Shown here: piece after piece, positions 8,797-16,694 of the stretch
Numbering within the stretch: the first letter of the stretch is position 1
How the letters are laid out: the number at the start of each line of letters is the position of its first letter
DNA from: Ilyomonas limi
GTDB taxonomy: Bacteria; Bacteroidota; Bacteroidia; Chitinophagales; Chitinophagaceae
Direction of reading: 5' to 3'
Length of the DNA: 64,000 nucleotides
Assembly (NCBI RefSeq): GCF_005233845.1
Contig: NZ_SZQL01000001.1
Location: 640,158 to 704,157, forward strand
Notes under the pieces: generated by a model
Told to the model about the DNA's origin: nothing
The model's input: the letters and a program-made list of their open reading frames with translations, nothing else
Databases searched by the model: none
Made by a program: the position numbers and the translations under genes

Positions 8797-10038
8797 ATGA
8801 ACGAAAACGTTAACAAAAGTGCTCTGTTTAACGGGAGTTGCTTTGCACTCATCACTACCGCTTTTACTTTTTCTATCCGTGCAGGAATTCTCCCTCAGTT
8901 AGGTGAGGCATTTCATATTTCTGCCGAACAACTCGGATTTATCAACTCCATGTGGTTTTTAGGATTTCCTATTTCCATGATTCTTGGAGGCTTATTTTAT
9001 CATACGATTGGCCCCAAAACAATTATGTCAGTTGCCTTTGTGTGCCATACCATAGGTATCTTATTAACCATTTTTGCGGGCGGATATACCACTTTACTCA
9101 TCTCCACCCTCCTGATAGGTGTTGGTAATGGATGTACAGAAGCTGCCTGTAACCCAATGATTGCAGATATGTATTCAGGGGTGAAAATGCAAAAAATGCT
9201 TGGCAGGTTCCATATGTGGTTTCCTGGTGGAATCCTCGTTGGGTCTCTTATTTCTTACTTCATGACCAGCATGGGTTTTGGCTGGCAGGCACAAATGTGG
9301 GTAACGATAATACCAACTATCACTTATGCTATTTTATTTTTCGGTAAAACTTTTCCAAAAGCACATGTGGCCGAGGCTACCTCCTTCAAGGAGAATTTTA
9401 AAGCCATGCTGAGCCCTGTGTATATATTTCTGTTCTGCTGCATGGCGCTCACTGCTATTACTGAGTTTGGTCCCAGCCAGTGGGTAAGTATTGTGTTGGG
9501 TGCCAGCGGGGCAAATGCAATGCTTATTTTAGCATTGACGAATGGTATATCTGCTACCGGTAGGTTTTTCGCTGGTCCGGTGGTTGGGCGCCTGGGACAA
9601 ACCGGTGTTTTGCTTGCCGGAGCCATCTTAGCAACGATCGGTATTTATTTGTTCAGTAGCGTAACTGGCCCTATGGCTTATGTGGCGGCAATCGTTTATG
9701 CACTTGGCATCTGTTACTTCTGGCCGGTAATGATTGGTTCAGTGGCGCATAGAGTACCTCGCAGCAGCGCGCTGGGTATGTCTATCGTAGGTGGGGTAGG
9801 CATGTTTTCTACCTCTATCTTCCAACCCATTATTGGTGGGTGGATTGATAGTGCCCGTGCAGAAAACGCAGCTAAGGGACTTACAGGAAATGCATTGGAA
9901 TTAGCCACCGGTCAAGAGTCTTTGATGAAAATGATGACCTTCCCTGCGATATTGATAGTGCTGTTTATCATATTCTTTGTTTGGCAAAAGAATGCAAAGA
10001 GGACTACAGAAAGTGAAATGACGATGGCGGTGCATTAA
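8797..10038 (+). CDS. MFS permease, probable xylose/pentose transporter
   Basis: A 413-residue integral membrane protein with about 12 predicted helices, a typical length for the major facilitator superfamily. The first helix begins near residue 12, the FIRAG-type loop and GGLFYHTIGPKTIMS resemble the MFS motif A position, and IIGGWIDSARAENAAKG forms a late loop. It follows xylA by 212 bp on the same strand, so uptake of xylose or a related sugar is the likely role. Substrate is inferred from neighbours only; sequence does not distinguish it from FucP-like sugar porters. Confidence 0.78.
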   Translation: MNENVNKSALFNGSCFALITTAFTFSIRAGILPQLGEAFHISAEQLGFINSMWFLGFPISMILGGLFYHTIGPKTIMSVAFVCHTIGILLTIFAGGYTTLLISTLLIGVGNGCTEAACNPMIADMYSGVKMQKMLGRFHMWFPGGILVGSLISYFMTSMGFGWQAQMWVTIIPTITYAILFFGKTFPKAHVAEATSFKENFKAMLSPVYIFLFCCMALTAITEFGPSQWVSIVLGASGANAMLILALTNGISATGRFFAGPVVGRLGQTGVLLAGAILATIGIYLFSSVTGPMAYVAAIVYALGICYFWPVMIGSVAHRVPRSSALGMSIVGGVGMFSTSIFQPIIGGWIDSARAENAAKGLTGNALELATGQESLMKMMTFPAILIVLFIIFFVWQKNAKRTTESEMTMAVH

Positions 10039-10591
10039 TGATCGTAAGAACTGGCAGTACCACCCGACATAACTGTTTTGTGATATGCTGAAAAGCAATA
10101 TACAGCATGCTCTTGCTATGGTGTGGAATTGTTAATGACAGTTGTGTAGTTTGGTGTTTATGTCCATACCTGTTCTATAAGAAATAATGATAAATAACAG
10201 AAGATAAGCCTGTATTTTTTAGTACATATTTTAAGTAACTGTTCCAAAAGCTGATGTATCTGCATCAGCTTTTGCATTTTATGGTTTCAAAGCCGTGCTT
10301 ATACATAAGTTGGAATAAAATAATCACATAAACTTCCTGCTCTTCACTTGAAGGCCTAAGCTGACAAGTGTACTTCTCCATCTATCTTCTAAGTTGCTTA
10401 TCTCATTTTGCAACTGTTATTTCCAACAATAAAACATTTAATGTAATAAGAAAGGCTATAACTTATTGACATTCAGCAGTTTTGCATTTGGCACTCCCAT
10501 TGAAACCTGTTGGATTAATTAAGGATTTCAAAACAAAGTATTCTGATACTATCCTTAATTATAATTATTTGAAGCAACCAAAATTTACCTT
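10039..10591. other. Intergenic region with hairpin and inverted repeat
   Basis: 553 bp between the permease and a small ORF. It contains the terminator-like hairpin near 10248-10273; a TTGGCAC-N5-TTGAA word (10488-10504) that resembles a sigma-54 -24/-12 promoter with one deviation at the -12 GC; and a perfect 11-bp inverted repeat, TAATTAAGGAT at 10516-10526 and its complement at 10551-10561. No RNA gene is recognised. Confidence 0.4.
10248..10273 (+). terminator. Hairpin downstream of the MFS permease
   Basis: AAAAGCTGATG and its complement CATCAGCTTTT separated by a short loop, about 210 bp after the permease stop. The A- and T-flanked stem could terminate transcription of the xylose unit. 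Confidence 0.5.
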
Positions 10592-10756
10592 ATGAAGTTT
10601 ACTTTTCCAATTGCAGTGCTGTTTGCCTTAGTACTGCTTATCTGTCTTTTCTTATTTTCAACGCTGCTGTCCATAGTAGCACGAGGGATGCTAAGATTAA
10701 AGCTACTTAAGAAAACAGCCCGTCAAAACCGGCTTACGTTTTCAGAATCTTATTAG
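10592..10756 (+). CDS. Small single-pass membrane peptide (54 aa)
   Basis: An ATG-to-TAG frame encoding one strong hydrophobic helix (about residues 5-29, AVLFALVLLICLFLFSTLL) followed by a basic tail (RGMLRLKLLKKTARQNR). The arrangement suggests a membrane-anchored small protein with a cytoplasmic positive C-terminus. The ATG follows an A-rich leader (ACCAAAATTTACCTT). No homology is recognised. It stands alone between the xylose unit and ubiX with its own upstream inverted repeat. It could be a real small protein or a chance ORF. Confidence 0.4.
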   Translation: MKFTFPIAVLFALVLLICLFLFSTLLSIVARGMLRLKLLKKTARQNRLTFSESY

Positions 10757-10876
10757 AGAGCGCTTACGCTAACTGCTGAGGATAAGTATATTAAGCCTTA
10801 TGCAAAATGTTACTTAAATGCTGAAGCACTTTTATAAGTGAGTTCGCTTACAGATAATACTATCATACGCGCACTC

Positions 10877-11446
10877 TTATTTACCTTCAATTCCCCATCT
10901 AAAGCTGCTAATATCCAGTCCTGCCAAATCCAGTATTCTGTCAACAACGGTAACTGCAACCGCTTCAATAGTTGCGGGTTTGCTATAAAAAGAAGGCGTT
11001 GCAGGGCAAATGATACCACCAGCCAATGTTACTTTCTCCATGTTTTGTATATGAATCAGGTTGTAAGGTGTATCGCGCAGCATGAGTATAAGTTTGCGAC
11101 GCTCTTTTAATATTACATCGGCAGCGCGGGTTATCAGGTCATCACTCACACCAGCCGCAATGCGTCCCAGCGTTCCCATGCTGCAGGGCGCCACTACCAT
11201 AATATTGTACTTAGCCGAGCCGGAAGCAAACGGAGCATTAAAATCGTATTTATCAAAATACCTTGCGGGATAGCTGTTATAGCTTTCATTACCTAATTCT
11301 GTTTTCCAGATTTCTTTGGCATTATTGCTCATTACGATGCTTAATTCCTGCCATTGATGTTGCAATGTTGTTAATTTATCCAATAATAATTTGGCATACA
11401 ATGCACCGCTGGCACCGGTAATAGCAAGAAGAATTTTGTTGGGCAT
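10877..11446 (-). CDS. ubiX: Flavin prenyltransferase UbiX
   Basis: A 189-residue UbiX/Pad1-type protein that prenylates FMN to make the cofactor of UbiD-type decarboxylases. The N-terminal flavin-binding TGASGALYAKLLL (about 10-22), the central VVAPCSMGTLGRIAAGVSDDL (about 86-106) and ERRKLILMLRDTPYNLIHIQNM (about 115-136) are characteristic. Length is normal. No ubiD partner is nearby. It is a single gene, divergent from yidC. Confidence 0.93.
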   Translation of the reverse strand: MPNKILLAITGASGALYAKLLLDKLTTLQHQWQELSIVMSNNAKEIWKTELGNESYNSYPARYFDKYDFNAPFASGSAKYNIMVVAPCSMGTLGRIAAGVSDDLITRAADVILKERRKLILMLRDTPYNLIHIQNMEKVTLAGGIICPATPSFYSKPATIEAVAVTVVDRILDLAGLDISSFRWGIEGK

Positions 11447-11459
11447 ACGTCAAAGATAG

Positions 11460-11609
11460 TTGACAGATGTTGGATGACAGTTGATAGACGACAGGTGAGC
11501 ATAGAAAGTATCTTGCCCTTTTCAGCTAATGCAAAGCCAACTTTAACCTTTTTATTTATTAATAACCGCTCAATCCATAGTTGTCAATCGCCATCCATCA
11601 TCTGTCAAT
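11460..11609. repeat. Imperfect inverted repeat between ubiX and yidC
   Basis: The word TTGACAGATGTTGGATGACAG (11460-11480) and a near-complement ending CATCCATCATCTGTCAA (to 11609) face each other across roughly 100 nt. Similar GATGACAAATGACTGATG words occur near 23146-23163. This looks like a dispersed intergenic repeat and also creates a spurious N-terminal extension in the yidC frame. Confidence 0.4.
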
Positions 11610-11632
11610 TCTTAACTATTCTTCCCAATCCC

Positions 11633-11640
11633 TACCTTTG
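11633..11640 (+). promoter_or_regulatory. Bacteroidota-type -7 element (TACCTTTG) of yidC
   Basis: Exact TANNTTTG match 26 nt before the yidC ATG. No clear -33 TTG at canonical spacing. Confidence 0.45.
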
Positions 11641-11665
11641 CCGCTCAATTTTACTATCTACTATA

Positions 11666-13522
11666 ATGAAAGCGGATAAAAATACGATTATTGGTTTTGT
11701 GTTATTGGGTATCCTGTTCTTTGTTTATTTCTGGTACACCAACAAACAGCAGGCAGCCCTGCAAGCTGCCGAACAGCGGGCAAAAGATTCCATTGCTGCT
11801 GTAAATGCTGCTAAAGTAAAACCTATAGACCCTGCTGTTGCCCGCCTTGATTCTTTGCGCAGGGATTCGCTAAACCGCTTGTCACAAGCCGGCAATTTCG
11901 ACAGTGCTGCAACCGGCACAGAACAAACCATGGTGGTTGAAAACAACCTCTTGCGCGTGACTTTCAGCAACAAAGGCGGGGAGATAAAGAGCGTATTGCT
12001 TAAGAATTTTAAATCGATAGACAGCACACCGGTAGTACTTTCCGGTGGAAAAACCGATGCGCTTGGCTATACTATTAATACCGGTTCCAACAAAAGCACC
12101 GAAACAAGCAATTTGTTCTTTTCGCCGGGTACCGTAGTAAAAAATGCCGATGGCAGCCAGACCATTACTTATACATTGAATGCTGCCAGCGGGCAAAGCA
12201 TTACACACCAATATACCATCAAGCCAGACAATTACATGATTGACTGGAATATTGCTATGAATGGTGCCAACGAATTGCTTACCGGCAATGCGCTTAACCT
12301 GCATTGGAATATTTCCATCAATCAGCAACAATACTCCGGCTCGTACGAAAAGGAACAGTCGCGCCTTTGCTTTTACGAAGTAGGAGACGGTTTTGATTAC
12401 GAACGTGCAATGTCCGATGTGAACCAGAAGTTTGATATTCCTATCGAATGGATGTCTTTTAAGCAGCAGTTTTTTAATACTGCCATTATTGCTAAAGACC
12501 AGTTTAAAAGTGGCGAAGCGCGCATGAATACGCAGCCCGACAGCTCGAGGACGCTGTACATGGCTAATGCCAGTCTGCAGCTAAAAGTGCCGGCTGCTAC
12601 TACTGTAAATGTGCCGCTGCAACTATATTATGGCCCCAATGATTTTTATACGCTTAAAAGCTACGATGAGCACTTAGAGGAAATTGTAGATTTGGGTTCT
12701 GGTATTTACTCTTTTGTAAAATACATCAATCGCTGGCTTATTATGCCGGTATTCAATTTCCTCGCAGGTTTCATTCACAATTTCGGTTGGGTGATTGCGT
12801 TGCTCACGCTGTTTATCCGCTTAATTACATCGCCACTAACCTACACCAGCTATCTCAGCGGTGCCAAAATGAAAGTGCTGCGTCCCGAACTGGCGGAACT
12901 GAAAAAGAAACATGGCGCCGATCAGCAGGCGTATGCTATGGACCAGATGAAAATCTTCCGCGAAGCAGGCGTTAATCCGTTAGGCGGATGTATTCCCGCA
13001 CTGTTGCAAATCCCTATTTTCTTTGCTTTATACAGTTATTTCAGCAGCAGTATTTTGCTGCGCGGGCAAAGTTTCTTGTGGGCGCACGACCTTTCTACTT
13101 ACGATGTCATAGCCAAATTGCCTTTCAGCATACCATTTAATTATGGCGACCATGTGAGTCTCTTTACGCTTACCGCCGTTATCACCAATTTTATCATTGC
13201 ATTTTACAACATGAGCATGACGCCCGACCAGAGCAACCCTGCCATGAAGTATATGCCGTACATCTTCCCGTTTGTGCTCTTGTTTGTTTTCAACCGATTG
13301 CCGGCAGCGCTCACCTGGTATTATACCGTATCCAATCTTATTACCTTGGGTATCCAGTTTGTGATTCAAAACTATATAATTAATCACGATAAGATATTAG
13401 CCGAAATACAGGAGAAGCGTAAAGCGCCGAAGAAGCAAAGCAAATGGCAGGAGCGTTTTGCACAAACAGTGGAAGCGCAAAAAAAGCTGCAGGAAATGCG
13501 TGATAAACAGAACAAAAAATAA
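11666..13522 (+). CDS. yidC: Membrane protein insertase YidC
   Basis: A 618-residue insertase/chaperone for inner-membrane proteins, acting with or without SecYEG. It begins with a membrane segment (about 7-24, IIGFVLLGILFFVYFW), then a long periplasmic beta domain (about 80-350), then the conserved helical core (YINRWLIMPVFNFL, SPLTYTSYLSGAKMKVLRPEL, NPLGGCIPALLQIPIFFALY, MKYMPYIFPFVLLFVFNRLPAALTWY) and a basic C-terminal tail. The start at 11666 is preferred to longer in-frame options because it begins the transmembrane anchor and lies behind a TACCTTTG box; the upstream extension is repeat sequence. No rnpA/rpmH context is present. Confidence 0.96.
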   Translation: MKADKNTIIGFVLLGILFFVYFWYTNKQQAALQAAEQRAKDSIAAVNAAKVKPIDPAVARLDSLRRDSLNRLSQAGNFDSAATGTEQTMVVENNLLRVTFSNKGGEIKSVLLKNFKSIDSTPVVLSGGKTDALGYTINTGSNKSTETSNLFFSPGTVVKNADGSQTITYTLNAASGQSITHQYTIKPDNYMIDWNIAMNGANELLTGNALNLHWNISINQQQYSGSYEKEQSRLCFYEVGDGFDYERAMSDVNQKFDIPIEWMSFKQQFFNTAIIAKDQFKSGEARMNTQPDSSRTLYMANASLQLKVPAATTVNVPLQLYYGPNDFYTLKSYDEHLEEIVDLGSGIYSFVKYINRWLIMPVFNFLAGFIHNFGWVIALLTLFIRLITSPLTYTSYLSGAKMKVLRPELAELKKKHGADQQAYAMDQMKIFREAGVNPLGGCIPALLQIPIFFALYSYFSSSILLRGQSFLWAHDLSTYDVIAKLPFSIPFNYGDHVSLFTLTAVITNFIIAFYNMSMTPDQSNPAMKYMPYIFPFVLLFVFNRLPAALTWYYTVSNLITLGIQFVIQNYIINHDKILAEIQEKRKAPKKQSKWQERFAQTVEAQKKLQEMRDKQNKK

Positions 13523-13606
13523 GAGCATTCCCAAACTCCTCCCGGAGGAGGGGCTTTGAGGCTGACACCTGTATTTTTAACTCATAAAAATTAATCGAAC
13601 TTCAAA

Positions 13607-13643
13607 AATCCTCCCTTTAGGGAGGATTCAGGAGGGTTTTCTT
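13607..13643 (+). repeat. Dispersed CCTCCC/GGGAGG hairpin supplying a Shine-Dalgarno-like leader
   Basis: AATCCTCCC-TTTA-GGGAGGATT (13607-13628) is a perfect 9-bp hairpin followed by CAGGAGGGTTTTCTT and then the ATG of the ABC gene at 13644. A related ACTCCTCCCGGAGGAGG word occurs at 13534-13550 after yidC. AGGAGGG about 9 nt before the start is unusually SD-like for Bacteroidota and appears to be part of the repeat. Confidence 0.55.
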
Positions 13644-14273
13644 ATGCTTATCCAACTCCACAACGCAGGAAAACGCTTTAACAGAGATTGGATATTTCGT
13701 AAAGTAAATACTGCTTTTGTAAGTGGGAATGCTTATGCCATCACCGGCCCCAATGGCAGTGGCAAAAGTACTTTGCTACAGGTGATTGCTGCTGCCTTGC
13801 AAATCAATGAAGGCGGCATTGAATGGCAGCTACAGAAGCAAAAGGGATTGAAAGGAATCGACGAAGAAGAAGTGCATAGTCACATTGCTATTTGTGCACC
13901 TTACCTCGAGGTAATTGAGGAAATGACTGCCACTGAGTTTTTGCAATTTCATGCTTCGTTCAAGCCATTGTTGCCACAGATGCGTATTGCAGAAATCATC
14001 AATATTGTTGGCTTGCAAAAAGCCGCCAACAAGCAAATCCGTTTTTATAGCAGCGGCATGAAGCAGCGCATTAAGCTGGCGCAAGCCATTTTTGCCGATG
14101 TGCCCATACTGTTATTAGATGAACCTTGTACTAATTTAGATGCTTCGGGTTATGAATTGTATCATCAATTAATAGAAAAATATTGCCGGCACAAACTGAT
14201 CGTGGTGAGCAGTAATGATATAAATGAATATGATTTTTGCGGAGAAAGATTAAGTATTTTAGATTATAAATAG
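13644..14273 (+). CDS. ABC transporter ATP-binding protein (orphan)
   Basis: A 209-residue ABC ATPase with Walker A GPNGSGKST (about 34-42), a signature-like FYSSGMKQRIKLA (about 133-145), Walker B ILLLDEP (about 153-159) and an H-loop position replaced by a serine-asparagine stretch (VVSSND near 190-195) instead of the usual His switch. The signature SSGMKQ resembles exporter-type ATPases such as CcmA/NatA. No permease gene is adjacent, so the transported substrate is unknown. The missing switch histidine would weaken or alter ATP hydrolysis. Confidence 0.85.
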   Translation: MLIQLHNAGKRFNRDWIFRKVNTAFVSGNAYAITGPNGSGKSTLLQVIAAALQINEGGIEWQLQKQKGLKGIDEEEVHSHIAICAPYLEVIEEMTATEFLQFHASFKPLLPQMRIAEIINIVGLQKAANKQIRFYSSGMKQRIKLAQAIFADVPILLLDEPCTNLDASGYELYHQLIEKYCRHKLIVVSSNDINEYDFCGERLSILDYK

Positions 14274-14620
14274 TAGCTTATTTGCGGAAATAAAACCAAT
14301 AACGGCAAGCATTAAGGCCGAGAAAAAGCTGAATATCCGTTTAATAATATATGCCTTACGCTCTGCTATTTTAATGTCGAGCCGCGTAATATCTTCATTT
14401 TTGAGCAGATGACCATCTCGTTTAGTTGCCAATATTTTAAGCTGTTTTCATTCTTCCCCCGACTCTTGCTGTCCACAAAACTAACCACGCTTTTGCTTCT
14501 TTTCCGCCCGGCTTTTGGGCAGTATTTGAAAGAGTTGCATATGGGGTGCAGTAATCACCATATATAAAGTATTCTCTTTTACAAAAAGAACCATTATTTT
14601 CAAAGCCCTTGTCTCCCTCA
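14259..14620 (-). pseudogene. Possible frameshifted remnant, convergent with the ABC gene
   Basis: Read on the minus strand, two open frames meet near 14450. The downstream one reads ILATKRDGHLLKNEDITRL, then a basic stretch and a hydrophobic segment IKRIFSFFSALMLAVIGFIS. It has no in-frame ATG and is preceded by TGA, but deleting one A from an AAAA run (ATGAAAACAG) would give it a start MKQLKIL. The upstream frames also look protein-like. This may be a decayed small membrane protein, a frameshift or an error. Function unknown, weak support. Confidence 0.25.
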
Positions 14621-14760
14621 ACTTATAAAAAACCCTTCAATAATTGCAGCTAATTGATTTTACTGTAATTTCACGGCTCGTTTTTAGCGGCTGAAAATAA
14701 CCGATACATTCATTTTGCTAAAACACCCATTCACACAAAAACACGCGAAAAAATACCGAT
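14274..14760. other. Intergenic region before pdhC
   Basis: 487 bp on the plus strand without a convincing gene. The minus strand holds the possible frameshifted remnant described separately. The final 120 bp are AT-rich and should contain the pdhC promoter. No RNA motif recognised. Confidence 0.35.
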
Positions 14761-16479
14761 ATGGCTGAAGAGATTTTAATGCCCCGCCTGAGCGATACTA
14801 TGACCGAAGGTGTAATTGCCAGTTGGCACAAAAAAGTAGGCGACCCTGTAAAAAAAGGAGATGTGCTTGCCGAAATAGAAACCGATAAAGCGACTATGGA
14901 ACTGGAAAGCTATAAAGATGGCACCCTATTGCACATTGGCGCAGGCGATGGCGGCAAACTGCAAGTGAACGATTTGTTGGCAGTGATAGGCAACCCGGGC
15001 GAAGATGTAAGTGGTATTGTAGCAAAGCATAGCGGCGGCAACCAGCCCGCACCAGCCAGTGCACAGCCGCCACAGGAAAAGAAAGAAGAAGCAGCACCTG
15101 CACCTGCTCCACAACCAGCCCCTGCTGCTAACCAGGCACCTGCAAAAGATTATTCTAAAATGGAAGAAGTTGTGCTGATGCCTCGCCTGAGCGATACAAT
15201 GACGGAAGGGGTAATAGCAAGCTGGCAAAAAAATGTGGGTGATGACGTAAAGAAGGGCGATATACTTGCCGAAATAGAAACCGATAAAGCCACAATGGAG
15301 CTGGAAAGCTATAAAGATGGCAAGCTGTTGTACCAGGGTGCAAAGCAAGGAGAAAAGATTCAGGTAAATGACCTGCTCGCCATTATTGGTAAAGAAGGAT
15401 TGAATGTACAGGAAATTGTAAACGGCATTAAAGGGGGTACACCGGCTGCTGGTGCAGAAATTGATCCGCAGCGTGCCGGCGCATTCGATAGTTCGCCTAA
15501 AACAGAAGCTGATACGAGAAAAGGCGAAGGTGATGTAGCGCCCGCCAATGCACAAGTACAAAATCAGCCTGCACCTGCCTTGCAGGAAACAGGCACGCAG
15601 CAACCGGCATCCGGCAGCAACGGTCGCATCTTTGCTTCGCCATTGGCTAAAAAAATGGCACAGGAAAAAGGCATTGATTTAAAGAGTGTAAAAGGCAGTG
15701 GCGATAATGGCAGAATCATTAAAAGTGATATTGAAAATTACCAGCCGCAGGCACAACCGGCCGCTCAGTCGCAGCCTGCTGCAGCACAGCCTGCTACTAC
15801 CGACTTTGAAGAAATACCTGTATCGCAGATGCGCAAAACCATTGCGCGCCGTCTTGCCGAAAGCAAGTTTACAGCACCGCATTTCTACCTTACCATGACT
15901 ATTGATATGGATGCCGCTATCACCGCACGTACCCGTATCAATGAATTGAGCAAGATAAAAATATCCTTTAATGATATTGTATTGAAAGCAGTAGCGGTGG
16001 CGCTCACACAACACCCTAAAGTAAACAGTAGCTGGATGGGCGATAAAATACGTATTAACCATCATGTAAATATTGGCGTAGCTGTAGCTGTAGAAGAAGG
16101 CTTACTGGTGCCGGTAGTACGTAATGCAGACGCCAAGCCATTGAGCCAGATATCTAAAGAAGTAAAAGACTTTGCACAAAGGGCAAAAGATAAAAAACTG
16201 CAGCCCGCCGACTGGGAGGGCAGTACGTTTACCATCTCCAACTTAGGCATGTTTGGTATAGATGAGTTTACGGCAATTATCAATCCGCCTGACTCCTGTA
16301 TTTTGGCAATCGGCGGTATCAGTCAGGTGCCGGTGGTAAAGAATGGTGCGGTAGTACCTGGCAACGTTATGAAAGTAACCCTTAGTTGCGACCACCGCGT
16401 AGTGGATGGTGCTACCGGCGCCGCCTTCCTGCAAACTGTAAAGAGTTTACTGGAAGAGCCATTGCGGATGCTGGTGTAA
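14761..16479 (+). CDS. pdhC: Pyruvate dehydrogenase E2 (dihydrolipoamide acetyltransferase), two lipoyl domains
   Basis: A 572-residue E2 component that transfers the acetyl group from pyruvate to CoA. Two nearly identical lipoyl domains (about 1-80 and 134-215) each carry MPRLSDTMTEGVI and the lipoylation motif ETDKATMEL. They are joined by Ala/Pro/Gln-rich linkers (about 98-130 and 250-290). A peripheral-subunit-binding domain follows (about 288-325, IFASPLAKKMAQEKGIDL), then the catalytic domain with MRKTIARRL, the CDHRVVDGA active-site motif near the end, and the usual terminus. The dihydrolipoamide dehydrogenase and E1 genes are not in this window. A terminator follows. Confidence 0.95.
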   Translation: MAEEILMPRLSDTMTEGVIASWHKKVGDPVKKGDVLAEIETDKATMELESYKDGTLLHIGAGDGGKLQVNDLLAVIGNPGEDVSGIVAKHSGGNQPAPASAQPPQEKKEEAAPAPAPQPAPAANQAPAKDYSKMEEVVLMPRLSDTMTEGVIASWQKNVGDDVKKGDILAEIETDKATMELESYKDGKLLYQGAKQGEKIQVNDLLAIIGKEGLNVQEIVNGIKGGTPAAGAEIDPQRAGAFDSSPKTEADTRKGEGDVAPANAQVQNQPAPALQETGTQQPASGSNGRIFASPLAKKMAQEKGIDLKSVKGSGDNGRIIKSDIENYQPQAQPAAQSQPAAAQPATTDFEEIPVSQMRKTIARRLAESKFTAPHFYLTMTIDMDAAITARTRINELSKIKISFNDIVLKAVAVALTQHPKVNSSWMGDKIRINHHVNIGVAVAVEEGLLVPVVRNADAKPLSQISKEVKDFAQRAKDKKLQPADWEGSTFTISNLGMFGIDEFTAIINPPDSCILAIGGISQVPVVKNGAVVPGNVMKVTLSCDHRVVDGATGAAFLQTVKSLLEEPLRMLV

Positions 16480-16510
16480 CATTGAACTGTAGATATATAT
16501 GATATATATT

Positions 16511-16547
16511 AAAAAGGGTTGCCGCTCAGAAAGTGGCAACCCTTTTT
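16511..16547 (+). terminator. Intrinsic terminator after pdhC
   Basis: Perfect 13-bp stem: AAAAAGGGTTGCC (16511-16523) pairs with 16535-16547 across an 11-nt loop and ends in five T residues. Confidence 0.88.
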
Positions 16548-16694
16548 AATATTTGCTCTTTAGTAAGTACACGAGTTAGGTATTATCTTCTTATACCATT
16601 TCAACGTAGATAGTTCGGTTAATCAGTAGTGATAAATTAGCTGCGTAATCTTACTAATCCGCACAACTTCATTTGAAAATGATATTAAAAGCCC

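Noticed and set aside
11474-11665. Extended N-terminus for yidC
   Set aside because: The 64 extra codons are repeat-derived, Ser/Ile-rich and lie before a good -7 promoter; the family start with its TM anchor is at 11666.
11882-12331. Minus-strand ORF within yidC
   Set aside because: It is a shadow of a conserved gene.
14926-15603. Minus-strand ORF within pdhC
   Set aside because: It arises from the GCA/CCA-rich linker and lipoyl codons; no homology-like motifs.
14761-16479. The two lipoyl domains taken as a tandem-repeat oddity
   Set aside because: Two lipoyl domains are common in pyruvate dehydrogenase E2; the near-identity of the two is notable but expected from recent duplication within the gene.
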